Made by a program: the position numbers and the translations under genes | Shown: positions 46,359 through 57,789 of the stretch, piece after piece | How positions within the stretch are numbered: position 1 is the stretch's first letter | Layout: each line of letters opens with the position of its first letter | Origin: Paulownia fortunei | Lineage: Eukaryota > Streptophyta > Magnoliopsida > Lamiales > Paulowniaceae | Length of the DNA stretch: 64,000 nucleotides | Direction: 5' to 3' | Assembly (NCBI GenBank): GCA_019321725.1 | Contig: CM033122.1 | Coordinates: forward strand, 13,604,274-13,668,273 | The notes under the pieces: generated by a model | What the model was told of the DNA's origin: nothing | Databases searched by the model: none | Seen by the model: only the letters and a program-made list of their open reading frames with translations

Positions 46359-48640
46359 ATGCAGACCAAGTCTACAGCCGCCCAAGGGATCAGTGTACAT
46401 GGTGCACCTAATGCAGAAGATCACAATGGAGGAGGAGTTGATCAATATCCTCCCCCACCCCCATAGCACTATCAACCTCAACCTCAACCAGCTGATGCTG
46501 ATTAATTAGTAGTATTACAAATCACTCAGGAGGCGTTTGAGAACTTTAATTAAAGATGCTATAGCTAGAGCTGCAACTCAAGCAGTGGCTCAGTTTTTTG
46601 AGAATGTGGGTAGAGAAAAGCCCTCACTGCCTCTCGTGCGAAGTCATGCCTCTGCTCCTACTCTCGAGAGGATAGAGTTGAGGCAGAATGAGAACAAACA
46701 ACCTATTCCTAAGAGGACAAAGTTGAGGCAGGATGAGAGTAGACAACAAGGCACACATACAAACGCTAGCAGTAGAGCAAAACCCCTTGAAGAAAATCGT
46801 AAGCATATGGATTAAGTAAGAGAAGCGCCTATAGTCAGAGAGGATTGAGGGAAACACCAATTCCTAGGGAGAAAGAGAAAGTAAGAAGGGCACCTGCTGC
46901 TACACCAACTCTTCCATCTGCTTCGCATATGTGTATGGTTGAATACCTTCTACTTGCGATTACGCCACCTAAGCATTGCCCATTCTCTATAGCTATTATA
47001 GTAGAGTCCCTCTCAATAGAAATCAAAGTTGTAAATCTTCCAGAATTTGATAGAATAGGTGATCCACAGGAACACCTTAATAAATTCTATGCTAAGGCAG
47101 ATCTTACGACATAAGTGACATAACATTCTGCAAGGTCTTTCGCACTACATTAACAAGACGTGCCTTAACATGTTTTAATTAGTTACCTGCTGGTACTATC
47201 ACCAGCTTCAAGCAACTAATGTAAAAAAATTTACACTGATTTTCTATAAACTAAAGGTATCCCAAAACTGCAATGTATTCGTTCACGATAGCTCAGAAGG
47301 AAGGAGAGATACTTTGTGATTACATGAGACACTTTGTGGAGGCTGTGCATGAGGTGCCCATATGTCAATCACAATTTACTAGCTAGAATCATGTAACAAG
47401 ACCTCAGACATGGGAGGTTTAAAGAATCAATCGTAGGAAAACCTTCTAGTACCTTGGAGGAACTGTTATCTAGAGCCAGAAAGTATATCTGAATTGAAGA
47501 GACCATTGGGATCAATATATTAAACAAAAGAAAGCACAGGGAAAAAGAGAAAGTAGAGGGGAGAAAAATAGAAAAGAGAAAGCATGTACCTCCACCTGGA
47601 TACAATCATTAACACCCCATTGAATGGCAAAATATCGAAGATCTTGATAGTAGCAGAATGATGTGGACTTGTCCAACCCCCTAATCCAATGAAAGAAAAT
47701 TTAAAGAGATAAAATCTAATAGTATTATCTCTTTCATCGTGACTGTGGGCACATAACTGAGGAGTGCCATCATCGCCGAAATAAATTGAGAAATTCATTA
47801 TGAGAGGTTATTTAACTGAATTCGTGGAGAGGCAAAAGGAAGAAAAGAGGAAAAGCCGACAACTTGATACTGATAGGCAAAAAGATTGTACCCATGAGCA
47901 ACCAAGTGGTAGTAGAATGAGGGGACGAAAAGAAGACAATTTCCCCATAGCTGGAGTGATAGGAGTTATATTAGGAGGACCACTAAATTGAGATTTCCAT
48001 AATACAAGGAAGACACTTTTACGTGCTGCTAGAGGTGCTCACTCTAATTTTGATCACCCTATTGAACAAGTATTGCGGCTACAAAATCCAAAGGAAGAAA
48101 TTTCCTTTATTAACATTGATTTGGAAAGACTCTTGGAAATGAGCAATGATGTTTTGGTTATATCTGCTACAGTAACTAGCTATTAGGTCAAGAAATTTTT
48201 AATAGATAGTGGTAGTTTAGCAGATATAATTTTTCATGATGTCTTTGCACAATTGGGAATCAACAATACTCAACTAAATGCAGTTAACACTCCTTTAACT
48301 AGTTTTAGTGGGTAAATAGTGCAAGCTCTCAGAGAGATCTCCCTTCCTTTATCCTCGGGATCTTATCCCCTTAAAATAATGAAAATGGTGAAGTTTTTAG
48401 TTGTTAAAGCCACATCAACTTATAATATGATTCTGGGGAGACCGAGCTTAAATCTCTTCCAAGCTATAATGTCCACATATCTCATGAAGTTGAAGTTCCC
48501 CACTCCTGACAAAATTGAAGAAGTTGTTGGAGACATGAGAATGGCCCAAGAATGCTACATATATGCTCTACGACAAGCAAAGGCAAAGTTAAGACTCCAA
48601 AAGGAGACTAAACTTGTGATAGATAAAGGAAAGTAGAAGC
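46359..48640 (+). pseudogene. Tat-like gag and protease relic
   Basis: The sense strand starts near 46359 (ATGCAGACCAAG). The gag core at about 47030-47230 reads VNLPEFDRIGDPQEHLNKFY, the Tat/Ogre gag signature. A decayed zinc-knuckle and linker region lies at 47600-48000. Protease follows with active-site DSG at 48205-48213 (LIDSGSLADIIFHDVF), then the conserved block FLVVKATSTYNMILGRPSLN and AIMSTYLMKLKFPTP in 48319-48636. Several stops and frameshifts break it. After about 48660 the coding similarity ends without any RT. Confidence 0.85.
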
Positions 48641-48660
48641 TTGTATATTCCCTTGAGGAA

Positions 48661-49400
48661 GAAAATAAGGTAGGACTCGAGGCCAAGTAAGTACCACATA
48701 CTTGGAGTGTGTGATATTTGAAGAATTACTACTAGTAGATAAGGAGTCGAAATACTTAGTCATTTTTTACTTCAAAATATCCTTTAGAATCTTAGAATTT
48801 ATTTAAAAAAAAGTTTAAGTCTATTTATGTTCATTACATTTCTCTTGATAATGTTCTAAAGATTATAAATGTTTGCTTTATGTTGTCCTAAGGGATTTTG
48901 CTCCATATTTGAATTCTAACTTTGAAACCATGAGTTTTTACAGCCATAATCCCAGAAGAACGATGAGATTCCCTTGAGGTCAATAAAGAGCTTGGCCAGG
49001 TTGATCCCAGAATCCCATAGATCATCTTTCTCTAAGAATAATAGGCAAACAATATCTCGAGATACCTTATCATTCCTTGAGGTTGTAAATTATAAAACCC
49101 TGAACGGTAATGCGAAGGATCCCCTTAAGACAATAAATTTCAAATCAAACTTGCATAACTGCTTCAAGGATTACTTACAAAAATAAAAATAAAAATGGAA
49201 TAACATAAACACCTATGCACTCAACATCACATACAAAAATAAAAACTTAAAGAAAGGAATAAACCAACTAAAGTAAATTTGGAGAACATTTTAAAAGGGG
49301 CATCATGCTTACAACCCAATCAAAATATCAACTTAGTGGTTGCATAACCAAAGAGCTAAATAAAAAGTACTAAGCAACTAAACTAGCCAACTACATCACT
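48661..49400. other. Spacer between protease and antisense ORF
   Basis: About 740 bases without recognisable coding sequence. This is where RT, RNase H and integrase would begin in an autonomous Tat element. No YVDD/YIDD, RNase H or HHCC integrase motif is seen in any frame. Confidence 0.6.
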
Positions 49401-52400
49401 TTAGGGGGCTACTGCATCCACAATTTTAGCAGATGGATCACCCTCATATACTCCAACAAGAGTAGGAGGAGGATTCTCATCCACAATATCACGATCCAAC
49501 TCAAGCACCCTAGGCTCAATCAGCATCACAATGTCCTCTGTTATGCGCCCAGACTCTCTCAACATGAAACGATAATCTCGCACGATATCATCATAGAGCG
49601 TCAAAGCCCATGTCATAGCTGCCTTATCGAAAACTGGGAAGTTTAGAAATTTAGCTACTGCCTCCTTTTCTAGTTCAGCAGTGTGGATCTTTCCCTCTTT
49701 CCTAGCAAGAAATTTCCTTCCAGTTGCCACTTCTACTTCATATTTCTCCTCGAGAGTTTGCTGACTCTCAACCAACTTATTCATCTCCTTATCCTTGAAC
49801 TTCAGCTTTTCCTTCAGTTTCATTACTTTACATGAAATCTTCTGCTCAACATCTTAAAAAAATATATGGCTTCCTTATAGCTCACCCTCTTTGTATCAGC
49901 AATGGTCGCCAAGCAAACTAATGATATATAAAAAATACAGAGAAAACATAAGAGCAATAAATGTTTGAATTGCAAAGAAACCTACTCACCTATGTAAATT
50001 CCCTAATAAGAGCTTTATCGATAGTAATATCAGAATAAACAATGAGTCTGCCAATGTCATATTGGCTCACGATAAAGTGAGTCTTCGTCCATATTACACT
50101 TGAATCATGCTCGTCCCATAAGGACTCAACCCCCTCCACGAGATTGGTGCCATAAGTGAACAACCCTTTTTCCAACTCCTGGATGCCTCATAATGTTATT
50201 TACCCCATGACTGCTATCAAGAGGCCTCTTATGCCAGGCCTCTACTCGATCATCACCAGTACAACCTCCATCTCTAGACAACACATCTTGTGACGATAAC
50301 TTTTGTTGATGCTACAACTTTAAGGTTACAAACTCAAGTGCAAGTTGTGTTAAGCAATAAATTTCTCGTGAGTTCGAGGTCGATTCACAAGGAAGTTTTT
50401 TGAAGAATTCAAAATTATATTTCTAAAAAAATGGGGTTTATGTGATTTAGAATATATAAAAAATAATGTATACTATAACTAAAAAAAATTAAAGTAATAA
50501 AAGTACTGAGGATTAGGGATCCACTCTTGAGTTTTGGATAGAGAAATGATTATTTATTCTTTTTACGTCTCTTAATTACCACTATTGGAATCCATACATA
50601 ATGAAGGTTCCATTGTGAAGATATTATCAAATAACTCATGCAATAAGGTAATTATGATATTGTCTTACTATTTGCAAATTATCTTTTAACGCCAACACTT
50701 ATTTATGGAATCAAGTATTTATGCACACTTTTGTCTACAACTAATCAATGTTTCACATTAGTTATTGGTGTAGTAAAACCAAATGTCTAGTTAAATGAAA
50801 CCAAGTATTTTGTTGTATCAATAGTGATACATAAATCACGAATCACCACAAAACAAGTAGGGTTTAGATCAAAACTCAAAATAATAATACAAATACTTAA
50901 ATATTTTCTACCCTTATAACCGTTCTTCTTCCTCCATCAAGAGGTTCACTATTTTTTCTCAACAAAGTGAAATTTAGAAAGACATAATAAAAGTAGGAAA
51001 GACTAAATATATAAGAGAAACTAGATAATATATTTCTATTACTACTAGAAAACATACATACTAGAAAACTTTGCTTAAAAAAACCCTCTACCCCCTCTCT
51101 TACAAGCTCAATACGTGGCCTATTTATAGTACTTGGAGTATGCTAGAGGCTAAATAAATAATGGAGGAGTTAATCAAGTGGTATGTTAGTTGTCAATAGT
51201 TGGTAAGTTGTTATATCAAGTCTTCAAAATTCTCACCTATCGGATTGAATTATATTTTTAGGTTAAATACAGCTATATTTTGATGATAAGTAAAGAACAA
51301 AAGTTGTAGATATTTTGGTGTTGATATATTTTCATATGTAATTTGTCAAATTTAGCTGTTGGATAAAGGACGTATGGTCAAATTACTGAATCATGTCCAA
51401 GAGCCATCCTTCAACATCAGCAGTACATTGCAGCATATATTTTTACAATTTTGACATATTTTCTCACCATCTTGTCTTCAAAAAACTTGCTTATTTACTC
51501 TCATATATAACATATACAACTTTCAGCCCAAAATCCATGGCTTAAGAGATATGATCCAATTGGTAAAATAAGTCAGGACTGAGTTGAACTCTGATCCGAA
51601 TTTTTTGTGATCTATTTTATACAACCACTTGAATGAATTTTCTGCTATAATCAAGATTGAATTAGGTTACACTTCCAACAGAAATATTGTAGGTCTATCT
51701 CTTGAATTTCAAATGAATTAAGATTTAGATTTATAGGGCTTTTGAACATAGAGTTATGCCCAAAAAGCAAAATTGCACAAGTTTGGAAACATGCTTTTTA
51801 TATCTAATGAAATATTATCTCCCAACTTGCTCATGACACGTGTTGTTTTCTTCGATTTTATTTTGGCTCTTTTTGATCTTTTTTTGTTCATTGATTCTCT
51901 AACACAAATATTAATAAAACTATAATATTAACAAGAATAAATCAAGGAAAGTATAAAGGAATTTGATGCAAAAATATGTTAAAATATGTACATATCAGTT
52001 CACCATCCCGATGGGGCGAGGAAGGGGGGAGAAGACGGGGGCCTATTACTGTACCACTAGGCTTTTACTACTACCACTACTAGTCTTTCCACTATGATTC
52101 ACATTAGCTTTGCTAAGAGGAACGTTGCTTCTACTAGGAGGGCAAGATGGAGTCGATGAAGACTCCGGATACTTGCGAGAGCGAAGAGATGCAAGATAGA
52201 ACTTTTTACCTATGACAAAAAAATAGATAAAGAATCAACAAGAAGATCAATCACATCATCATAATTTAAATGCAAACAACAGTAAGAAGATAAATAAAGT
52301 AATGAGTGCAAGAAGTAAATAAGAAGATGATGTAAAGACAGTAAGATAAAACTAATAGACCGAAGAAAGTGAATTTATACCAATAGAAAATCAAATAAAG

Positions 52401-53000
52401 TCTCAAATAACTTGGCAACAGTAAACTAATACTGTAATTCATGATGCACCTCAGTAAGATGAATTTTAGATGGAGAACTACTCCATTCTAAAGGAAATCC
52501 CCAACCATCATCCCTAACATAAAAATATCTCTCGTTCCAAGGCCCCCGTGAAGATGAACAACTACTTAAGAATTTGCATCTCCTTTGTGGATAGAAATAG
52601 AAGCAAGACTCATTAGGAACTCTACGAACCCCAAATAAGGTATGAAAACTATCCAGAGTAACGGGGAGCCCAAGTTTAGCTAACCCACGACATAAACCCT
52701 CGAAGAACATCAAAGTATTAGGAGTAAGTTCATTAAAGCAGAGACCAATACTACAAATTATTTCCATTAGCAGAGGTTTGGGAGGAATAGTAAATTCACT
52801 AGCAAAAATGAGCCACATAAATAGTGAAATAACCATTAGGAAGAGATATGATCCTTTGACCAACAGCGTGAAGTTTAAGTTTATACTGAGAAGGTAGACC
52901 AAGTTTTTTATGAACCATTTTGAGATCCTCAAATCTTAAACAAGTATCATAAACTACAACATCAATAGATCAATTGCGAGATGAACTAGATCAACTCATG
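49401..53000 (-). pseudogene. Antisense accessory ORF (Transposase_28-like) of the Tat element
   Basis: Antisense accessory ORFs are known in Tat-lineage Gypsy elements and often match Pfam Transposase_28 (putative gypsy-type transposon). Here the N-terminal half lies at about 53000-52426. Reading across one frameshift near 52800 it contains LGLPSQYKLKLHAVGQRI, then PNGYFTIYVAHF, then SEFTIPPKPLLMEIICSIGL. NELTPNTLMFFEGLCRGLAK and WNERYFYVRDDGWGFPLEW follow. A Ser/Pro-rich exon-like piece lies at 52205-52000. The 140-residue C-terminal frame 49401-49823 is Lys/Glu-rich and coiled-coil-like, then acidic. The nested LTR splits the gene. It is broken, so no product is expected. Its role in the element's life cycle is unknown. 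Confidence 0.7.
50310..51997 (-). repeat. Athila-like LTR nested in the antisense ORF
   Basis: On the minus strand the sequence starts TGATATGTACATATTTTAAC at 51997, which resembles the TGATAAGTGCCTACTTTTAC segment at 26024 in the first 100 bases (including TTGTTAATATTATAG against TATTAATATTATG). The left end is near 50310, less certain. No PBS, gag or second LTR adjoins it, so it is probably a solo LTR or truncated copy. I could not identify a target duplication. Confidence 0.6.
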
Positions 53001-54060
53001 ACACAAAAATCTAGTATGTTGGGAGAGATATCCTTACGTTGAAGAGGAGACCCCCCTTCCACCTCTTCAACCATGAACTTATCACTATCTGCGAAATCCT
53101 CTCTATTACCCAACTCAGAAACCCTCTCTTTCAATTCAGTAGATTTCTCATTTTCCCAAGACTTATAATCTTATTCTAGAAGGTTAAGATTAGCTTCTAT
53201 CTTTTCAGGAAAGTAACCTTCAAGATACTCTGGATTAATTGGACCACCACCCGTAGGAAAGTGACAATAAGGAGTGCATAGAGATGGAGGGAGAACTTGA
53301 CTCGAGATAAATAATAATGACAAACAGGGAAGGCTTATCCACCAACAATCTCGGTAGAGCCAATGGCTCAATTGGAAGAAAAGGAGGTCAAGACTTGGGG
53401 AAGAGGTTGAACCATTGCAGTGGCAGCACGTAAGGGAAAAGTGAACCAAGCTCAGCAAATCACTCAACCTATAGAGGTAATGGAGGCATCACCTTCTCCC
53501 ATCAGCATAACCATTGTCGAGGAGAATGACAGGTGGGTAGGTCGAGCTTGCTCGACTTACCATGTTGGTAGGCATGCTCGCACCCTTGGCGGCAAGGGGA
53601 CAGGTGAGAAATCGACAGTGGCGATCCTATACCACCGCCCTCAGCCCTAGGAGATGGGTGATGGAACCTACCCTTCTCTCTACCCTCACTTTCTCTTGGA
53701 AATAAGATGGTACTAAAGGTGTATGACATAATGTCCCAGTAAAGAATGTTTTCAGAATTAAAGAAAAATAAAGAAAATGAGATAAGAATAGATGAATGAA
53801 ATAAATAAGGGCTTTACTCACCTTGAGAGCCCATTTGTAGGGATATATTAAGAGGCCAAGATTCAAATGACTAGGGAAAGAAAATTGAAATTTTTAGATA
53901 TCTCCAATTTTCCTAAAATAAAAGACTTTTATATGACCCTCAAAGAAGACTAAATTTGGAAGGAAATTTTATGTAATCTCTATATAAAGAAAGCACTATC
54001 ACAGAAGAGATACTCTCAACCAATCCCATCCTAAATATTTGCTTGAGAGTTGGGAGCTAT

Positions 54061-54419
54061 TGATGAGAAAGGGACCCAACATTTAAAAGCCCAAGATTAT
54101 CCAATATCCATAATCGCAATCCATAGGCCATGAAGCTCATCACGAACCATGCGCCGAATTCATCAAGTAAAATATCTAGCCAAAAACTCTACAAATACCC
54201 ACATCTACTATTCTAAAAAGGTGCACAATCTATTGTGATCAAAAAAATTTCCTGACTGCTAGCTCTCCATTCTCTTTAGGTTGATTCTGACTTGAGTATC
54301 GAAGGATTTTTGTTGGGACAATTCTGGTGCCCCTAATGACTTATTGTGACATAAATAGTGACTTACATCCCAATTGTTTTCTAGTTTGGAAGTAAATGAA
54401 TCAAATTGATACCGTATCA
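54061..54419 (+). repeat. 3' LTR of the Tat-like element
   Basis: 359 bp from TGATGAGAAAGGGACCC to AATTGATACCGTATCA, paired with 45955-46316. A purine-rich GAGAGTTGGGAGC lies just upstream and would serve as polypurine tract. Confidence 0.85.
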
Positions 54420-54577
54420 ACTGTACATCCACTTTTTTCTGAGCTTTATGTTTTTGGCACTCATCTCAAAGATTTGGATTTTTTAGAAGATCTCGACTAC
54501 TACTAATAGAAATCAGCAATAAGACTGTCTCTTTATGTATAATGAAATGAAAATGGTCCTCTATTGTAAGATACAAG

Positions 54578-55203
54578 TGTTAGATGTGCAGGGATTTTCC
54601 TACAAAAAAAAAAAACTCCAAGTTTTGAGTTAATTTTAAAGGTGGAATTTAAGAATGCTATAGTAATTTTATGTAATGTGTATGAAAAGCGTACCTTTTT
54701 ACTAAGGAACTAGTCCTTTTCACAAGAGTTTCTACTCCCTTCTCACTTCTCCCATGTTCTACGTGTAACAAGGAACTAGGCTATGCATGCTATAGTTTCA
54801 TGGGAATCATGAGTAATGGAAATTGGGTTGGGTTTTTGATCTAAAAGTCAATTGACATTTATATTTAAGTTAAAATTTAATTTGATAATTTGAATAGAAT
54901 TAGATTCCTAATTGTATTGGTATTCTTCTTTATGTAGAAAGAGATATATAACTATATATGGAATCACTATCGTAATTAGGTAATTATAAGTTGTTTTGCA
55001 AATAGACCTCTCATAAATTTTCTCTTTAAGAATTTTCTTGGAGAATTATTAAGAACTCCATGGCTTTGAGATGTGAAATGTGTGAATGGTAGTTATCCAC
55101 TATAGTGAGTAAAAATATATTTGTGATTGACTCGAGGGAAAACATGATCTAAATAAGGGGATCGACCACTTATTATGTGTTTATATTTGATATAATTTCA
55201 ACA
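54578..55203 (+). repeat. Copia LTR (second family), plus orientation
   Basis: A roughly 626-bp region begins TGTTAGATGTGC and ends TAATTTCAACA, one base before a perfect tRNA-Met PBS. The right border is firm; the left is my best guess from the TG start. The internal region beyond the leader is missing because LTR-A fragments begin at 55268. Confidence 0.6.
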
Positions 55204-55204
55204 G

Positions 55205-55217
55205 TGGTATCAGAGCC
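55205..55217 (+). other. Primer binding site, tRNA-Met (plus-strand Copia)
   Basis: TGGTATCAGAGCC is an exact canonical Copia PBS, one base after the LTR end at 55203. Confidence 0.9.
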
Positions 55218-55267
55218 AATTAGCTCGTTCTCGCCATTTTATTTGATCGTATTCATGAATATATTTT

Positions 55268-55799
55268 TCTTAGAATAGTCCTTAGTGAGCCAATTATTTT
55301 TGTCGTCTTTATATTCTTGTAGAAATAATCTTTTTTTTCATATTAATATCAATTAATAATAATTTTCATCTTAAATTCACCATTATAGGAATTAGATGAA
55401 GTCCACAAACTAAACATAACTGTTGGGCATGGTTGCACATATGATGACTTTTATGGAATATGCCTCCATGATGTTGGTCATAAAATATTTTAGTCAATAA
55501 TCATTGAGATAGGATATCAATAATCTCATTGACACTTGCACATACGATACATGCTCAAAATGAGAATGCCTCACTCAATAGGTATCGGTATAGTGATATT
55601 AGTGCATGTATATGAGTGCTTGTTAGGGAACAAGTATACAAAGAACTACACCTGAAAATTCCTAATTGAAAATTGTTATTGTTGAATGGAAGTTTCCTTA
55701 TTATGATAATGCAAAAATTAATCCTTAGGACTTGAGACACCATCGTAATCTTATACACGATATGTTGCACTTTGATATAATCGTATTCAAAATATATTA
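55268..55799 (+). repeat. LTR-A 5' fragment, plus orientation (copy 1)
   Basis: The sequence from TCTTAGAATAGTCC onward matches the sense start of LTR-A (TGTTAGAGTAGTGCC) with changes. It runs through the blocks TTAGATGAAGTCC, GGCATGGTTGCACAT and TGGAATATGCCTCC to about 55799, roughly the first 500 bases of the LTR. Confidence 0.7.
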
Positions 55800-56060
55800 A
55801 TAAAATTGACACTTCTTTATCTTCAATTGTATTTAGATAAATATATAAAGTCCTTAGAGCATACTTAGTTATGGAGCAATGTCACAATACGATAACGATT
55901 ATGGAATATGCCTCTATAGTTTTGGTATTAAATTTATTTTGAGTTGAGAGTTCATGGAGATAGGACATTGATAAGCCCAATAGACTCGTGCACACGATAT
56001 ATGCTCGAAATGAGGGTGTCTCTTTCTATAGGCATACTTTGATATATTTATCAATTTTAA
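55800..56060 (+). repeat. LTR-A internal fragment, plus orientation (copy 2)
   Basis: This repeats the part of LTR-A already covered by copy 1, from ATATAAAGTCCTTAGAGC through GGAATATGCCTCTATAG to about 56060. Two partial LTR copies lie back to back, which indicates deletion or recombination between LTRs. Confidence 0.65.
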
Positions 56061-56690
56061 ATTAAATCAATCAATAATCAATTAAAAAAGAAAGAATTAT
56101 CTTCCTATGTGTTATATAGTAAAACTAGAAAGTATCAAGATGTAGTAGAAGATAAGGTAGTTCTAGGAAATTTTCTTAAGGATAGTAATTTCCCCTCATT
56201 GGTGCATAAAAATGATTTAAAAAATTCTAACCCCAGGATATAATGTCTAAGAGAAGAAACAAGAATGCACTCTTAAATATTATCTAAACCAGAATCCACC
56301 AAATATTTCCAAAAGATTAAAGGGCAAAATATCATGTTTTCCTATGTTTATTTTTAACGTAAAGAAGAAATAGATAGTTTTTTGTATATGTTTAAACTTT
56401 ATCTTGTGTGCTAATTAATCAGTAGTTAACAGACACAAGATTCTTTCGTAAAAGATACAATCCTTCTATATGTTGACTTTCTTGAATTCTACCATTACAA
56501 AGGATTGCAACTTATTCCAATTTACAAAAACTGTTTCTTTTCAGTTTTTTATTTTTATTACTTATTGTTTATTTATTTATTATTACTATCATTTAATCTT
56601 CATTTATTACTAGAGTAAATAAATATTATTAGAATATATAATATACAAAAATCCCTTATTTATTTTTAATTATAAAATAGTTCCAATAGT
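56061..56690. other. Unassigned AT-rich sequence
   Basis: I see no gene or recognisable transposon signature in these 630 bases. They lie between LTR-A fragments and a Copia tail, so they are probably transposon-derived. Confidence 0.4.
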
Positions 56691-57440
56691 ACATCAATAT
56701 AGCACATGGAAAAACACTTGGCTTATGTATAATGTATATCTAAAGGTTGCCAAGGCTTAAACCAATAGAATGAATATGAATCATAAAGGATCATATTCAC
56801 AATATACATGGATTCATAGTTTCTCAATTGACAGCCCATTAAGGGCCTTACATTGATCCTGTTTTAGCAAGTACTCTCTAGGTTTACTAGATAACCTATA
56901 GGAAACAACCACTCATTTCCTTGCAAGCAAAGACATGATTCATTAAGGATGTCCACGACCTCATGTCATCCCACACAAAGCTATAAACCTTGTTAAGAAT
57001 AAACTTAAACCTTACTTAATGTTGTTATATATAATGCAACAAAATATGGGATCAACAAGAGAAATAGTTCACAGAATTATACACCCCCACTATTCCTTAA
57101 GTGTATGACAATGAAATGCAACCTCTATATAACATTTCAATGACAAATCTTGCATGAATTACCATTTAACTGTAATAAACTTGATTTTCAATTGAATTGA
57201 CTATCAACATCAACCAATAATAATCCCATACTTCTTATGATTTTGTTATCTTTTCACTAGATAATGGCTTAGTAAGGGGCCAGCCAATATTACATCAGTA
57301 GGTAAATGCATAAGTGATGTCTTACCTTCTTTAACTATGGCCCTTATATGATTGTACCTCATAGCAATATGCTTACCATTACGAGACATTCTTTCACTTT
57401 TGGGATTTTGAATGGCAGCCATGTATTAATAAAGAAGTAA
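56691..57440 (-). pseudogene. Copia RNase H end and 3' flank
   Basis: The minus strand of 57250-57400 encodes HIAMRYNHIRAIVKEGKTSL then MHLPTDVILAGPL, the C-terminal end of Copia RNase H (HIDVRYHFIRE and ADILTKPL in intact elements). A purine-rich sense AAGGAATAGTGGGGGTG at about 57085-57104 would be the polypurine tract, with the 3' LTR to its left (about 56690-57085). It is a third Copia family, heavily truncated. Confidence 0.65.
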
Positions 57441-57789
57441 ATTTTTACATGACCATCGACAGAGACTTAAGGAAATATTAGTGTTCTTAATTGACAATCA
57501 AGTTAGGATTTTAATCTTAACAAGGGGATACAATTATTCAAGTGGATTGTTGGGGGAAGTTATAAATCTAGGTCTTTCATCCATTGATTTTTAATCTTTA
57601 TAATTTAAGTGCTTATTTTACTTCTTGTTTATTTCATTTCTTATTTTTCTAATTCTATTTTTTGAACAAAATTAAGAATGATATAAATTAATACTTAACA
57701 ATATAATAGTAATTAATTTATGTAGGGATGATACTTTACTTATCACTTTATTACTTATTTGATACATATACATACGTACGTAAGTAATC

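Larger units (their letters stand above)
45955..54419 (+). mobile_element. Non-autonomous Tat-lineage Gypsy element with antisense ORF
   Basis: Two direct repeats of about 360 bases (45955-46316 and 54061-54419) bound an 8.1-kb interior. The interior has a sense gag-protease relic (46359-48640), then an antisense accessory ORF relic (about 53000-49401) interrupted by an Athila-like LTR (50310-51997). A purine-rich GAGAGTTGGGAGC precedes the 3' LTR. I find no reverse transcriptase, RNase H or integrase on either strand. The five bases flanking the two ends (GCTAT, ACTGT) do not match, so the target duplication has mutated or the borders are off by a few bases. Confidence 0.75.

Noticed and set aside
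52426..52932. A membrane protein with an N-terminal hydrophobic segment
   Set aside because: The hydrophobic first part is a wrong frame upstream of a frameshift near 52800. The adjacent frame continues the Transposase_28-like sequence, so this is a broken accessory ORF.
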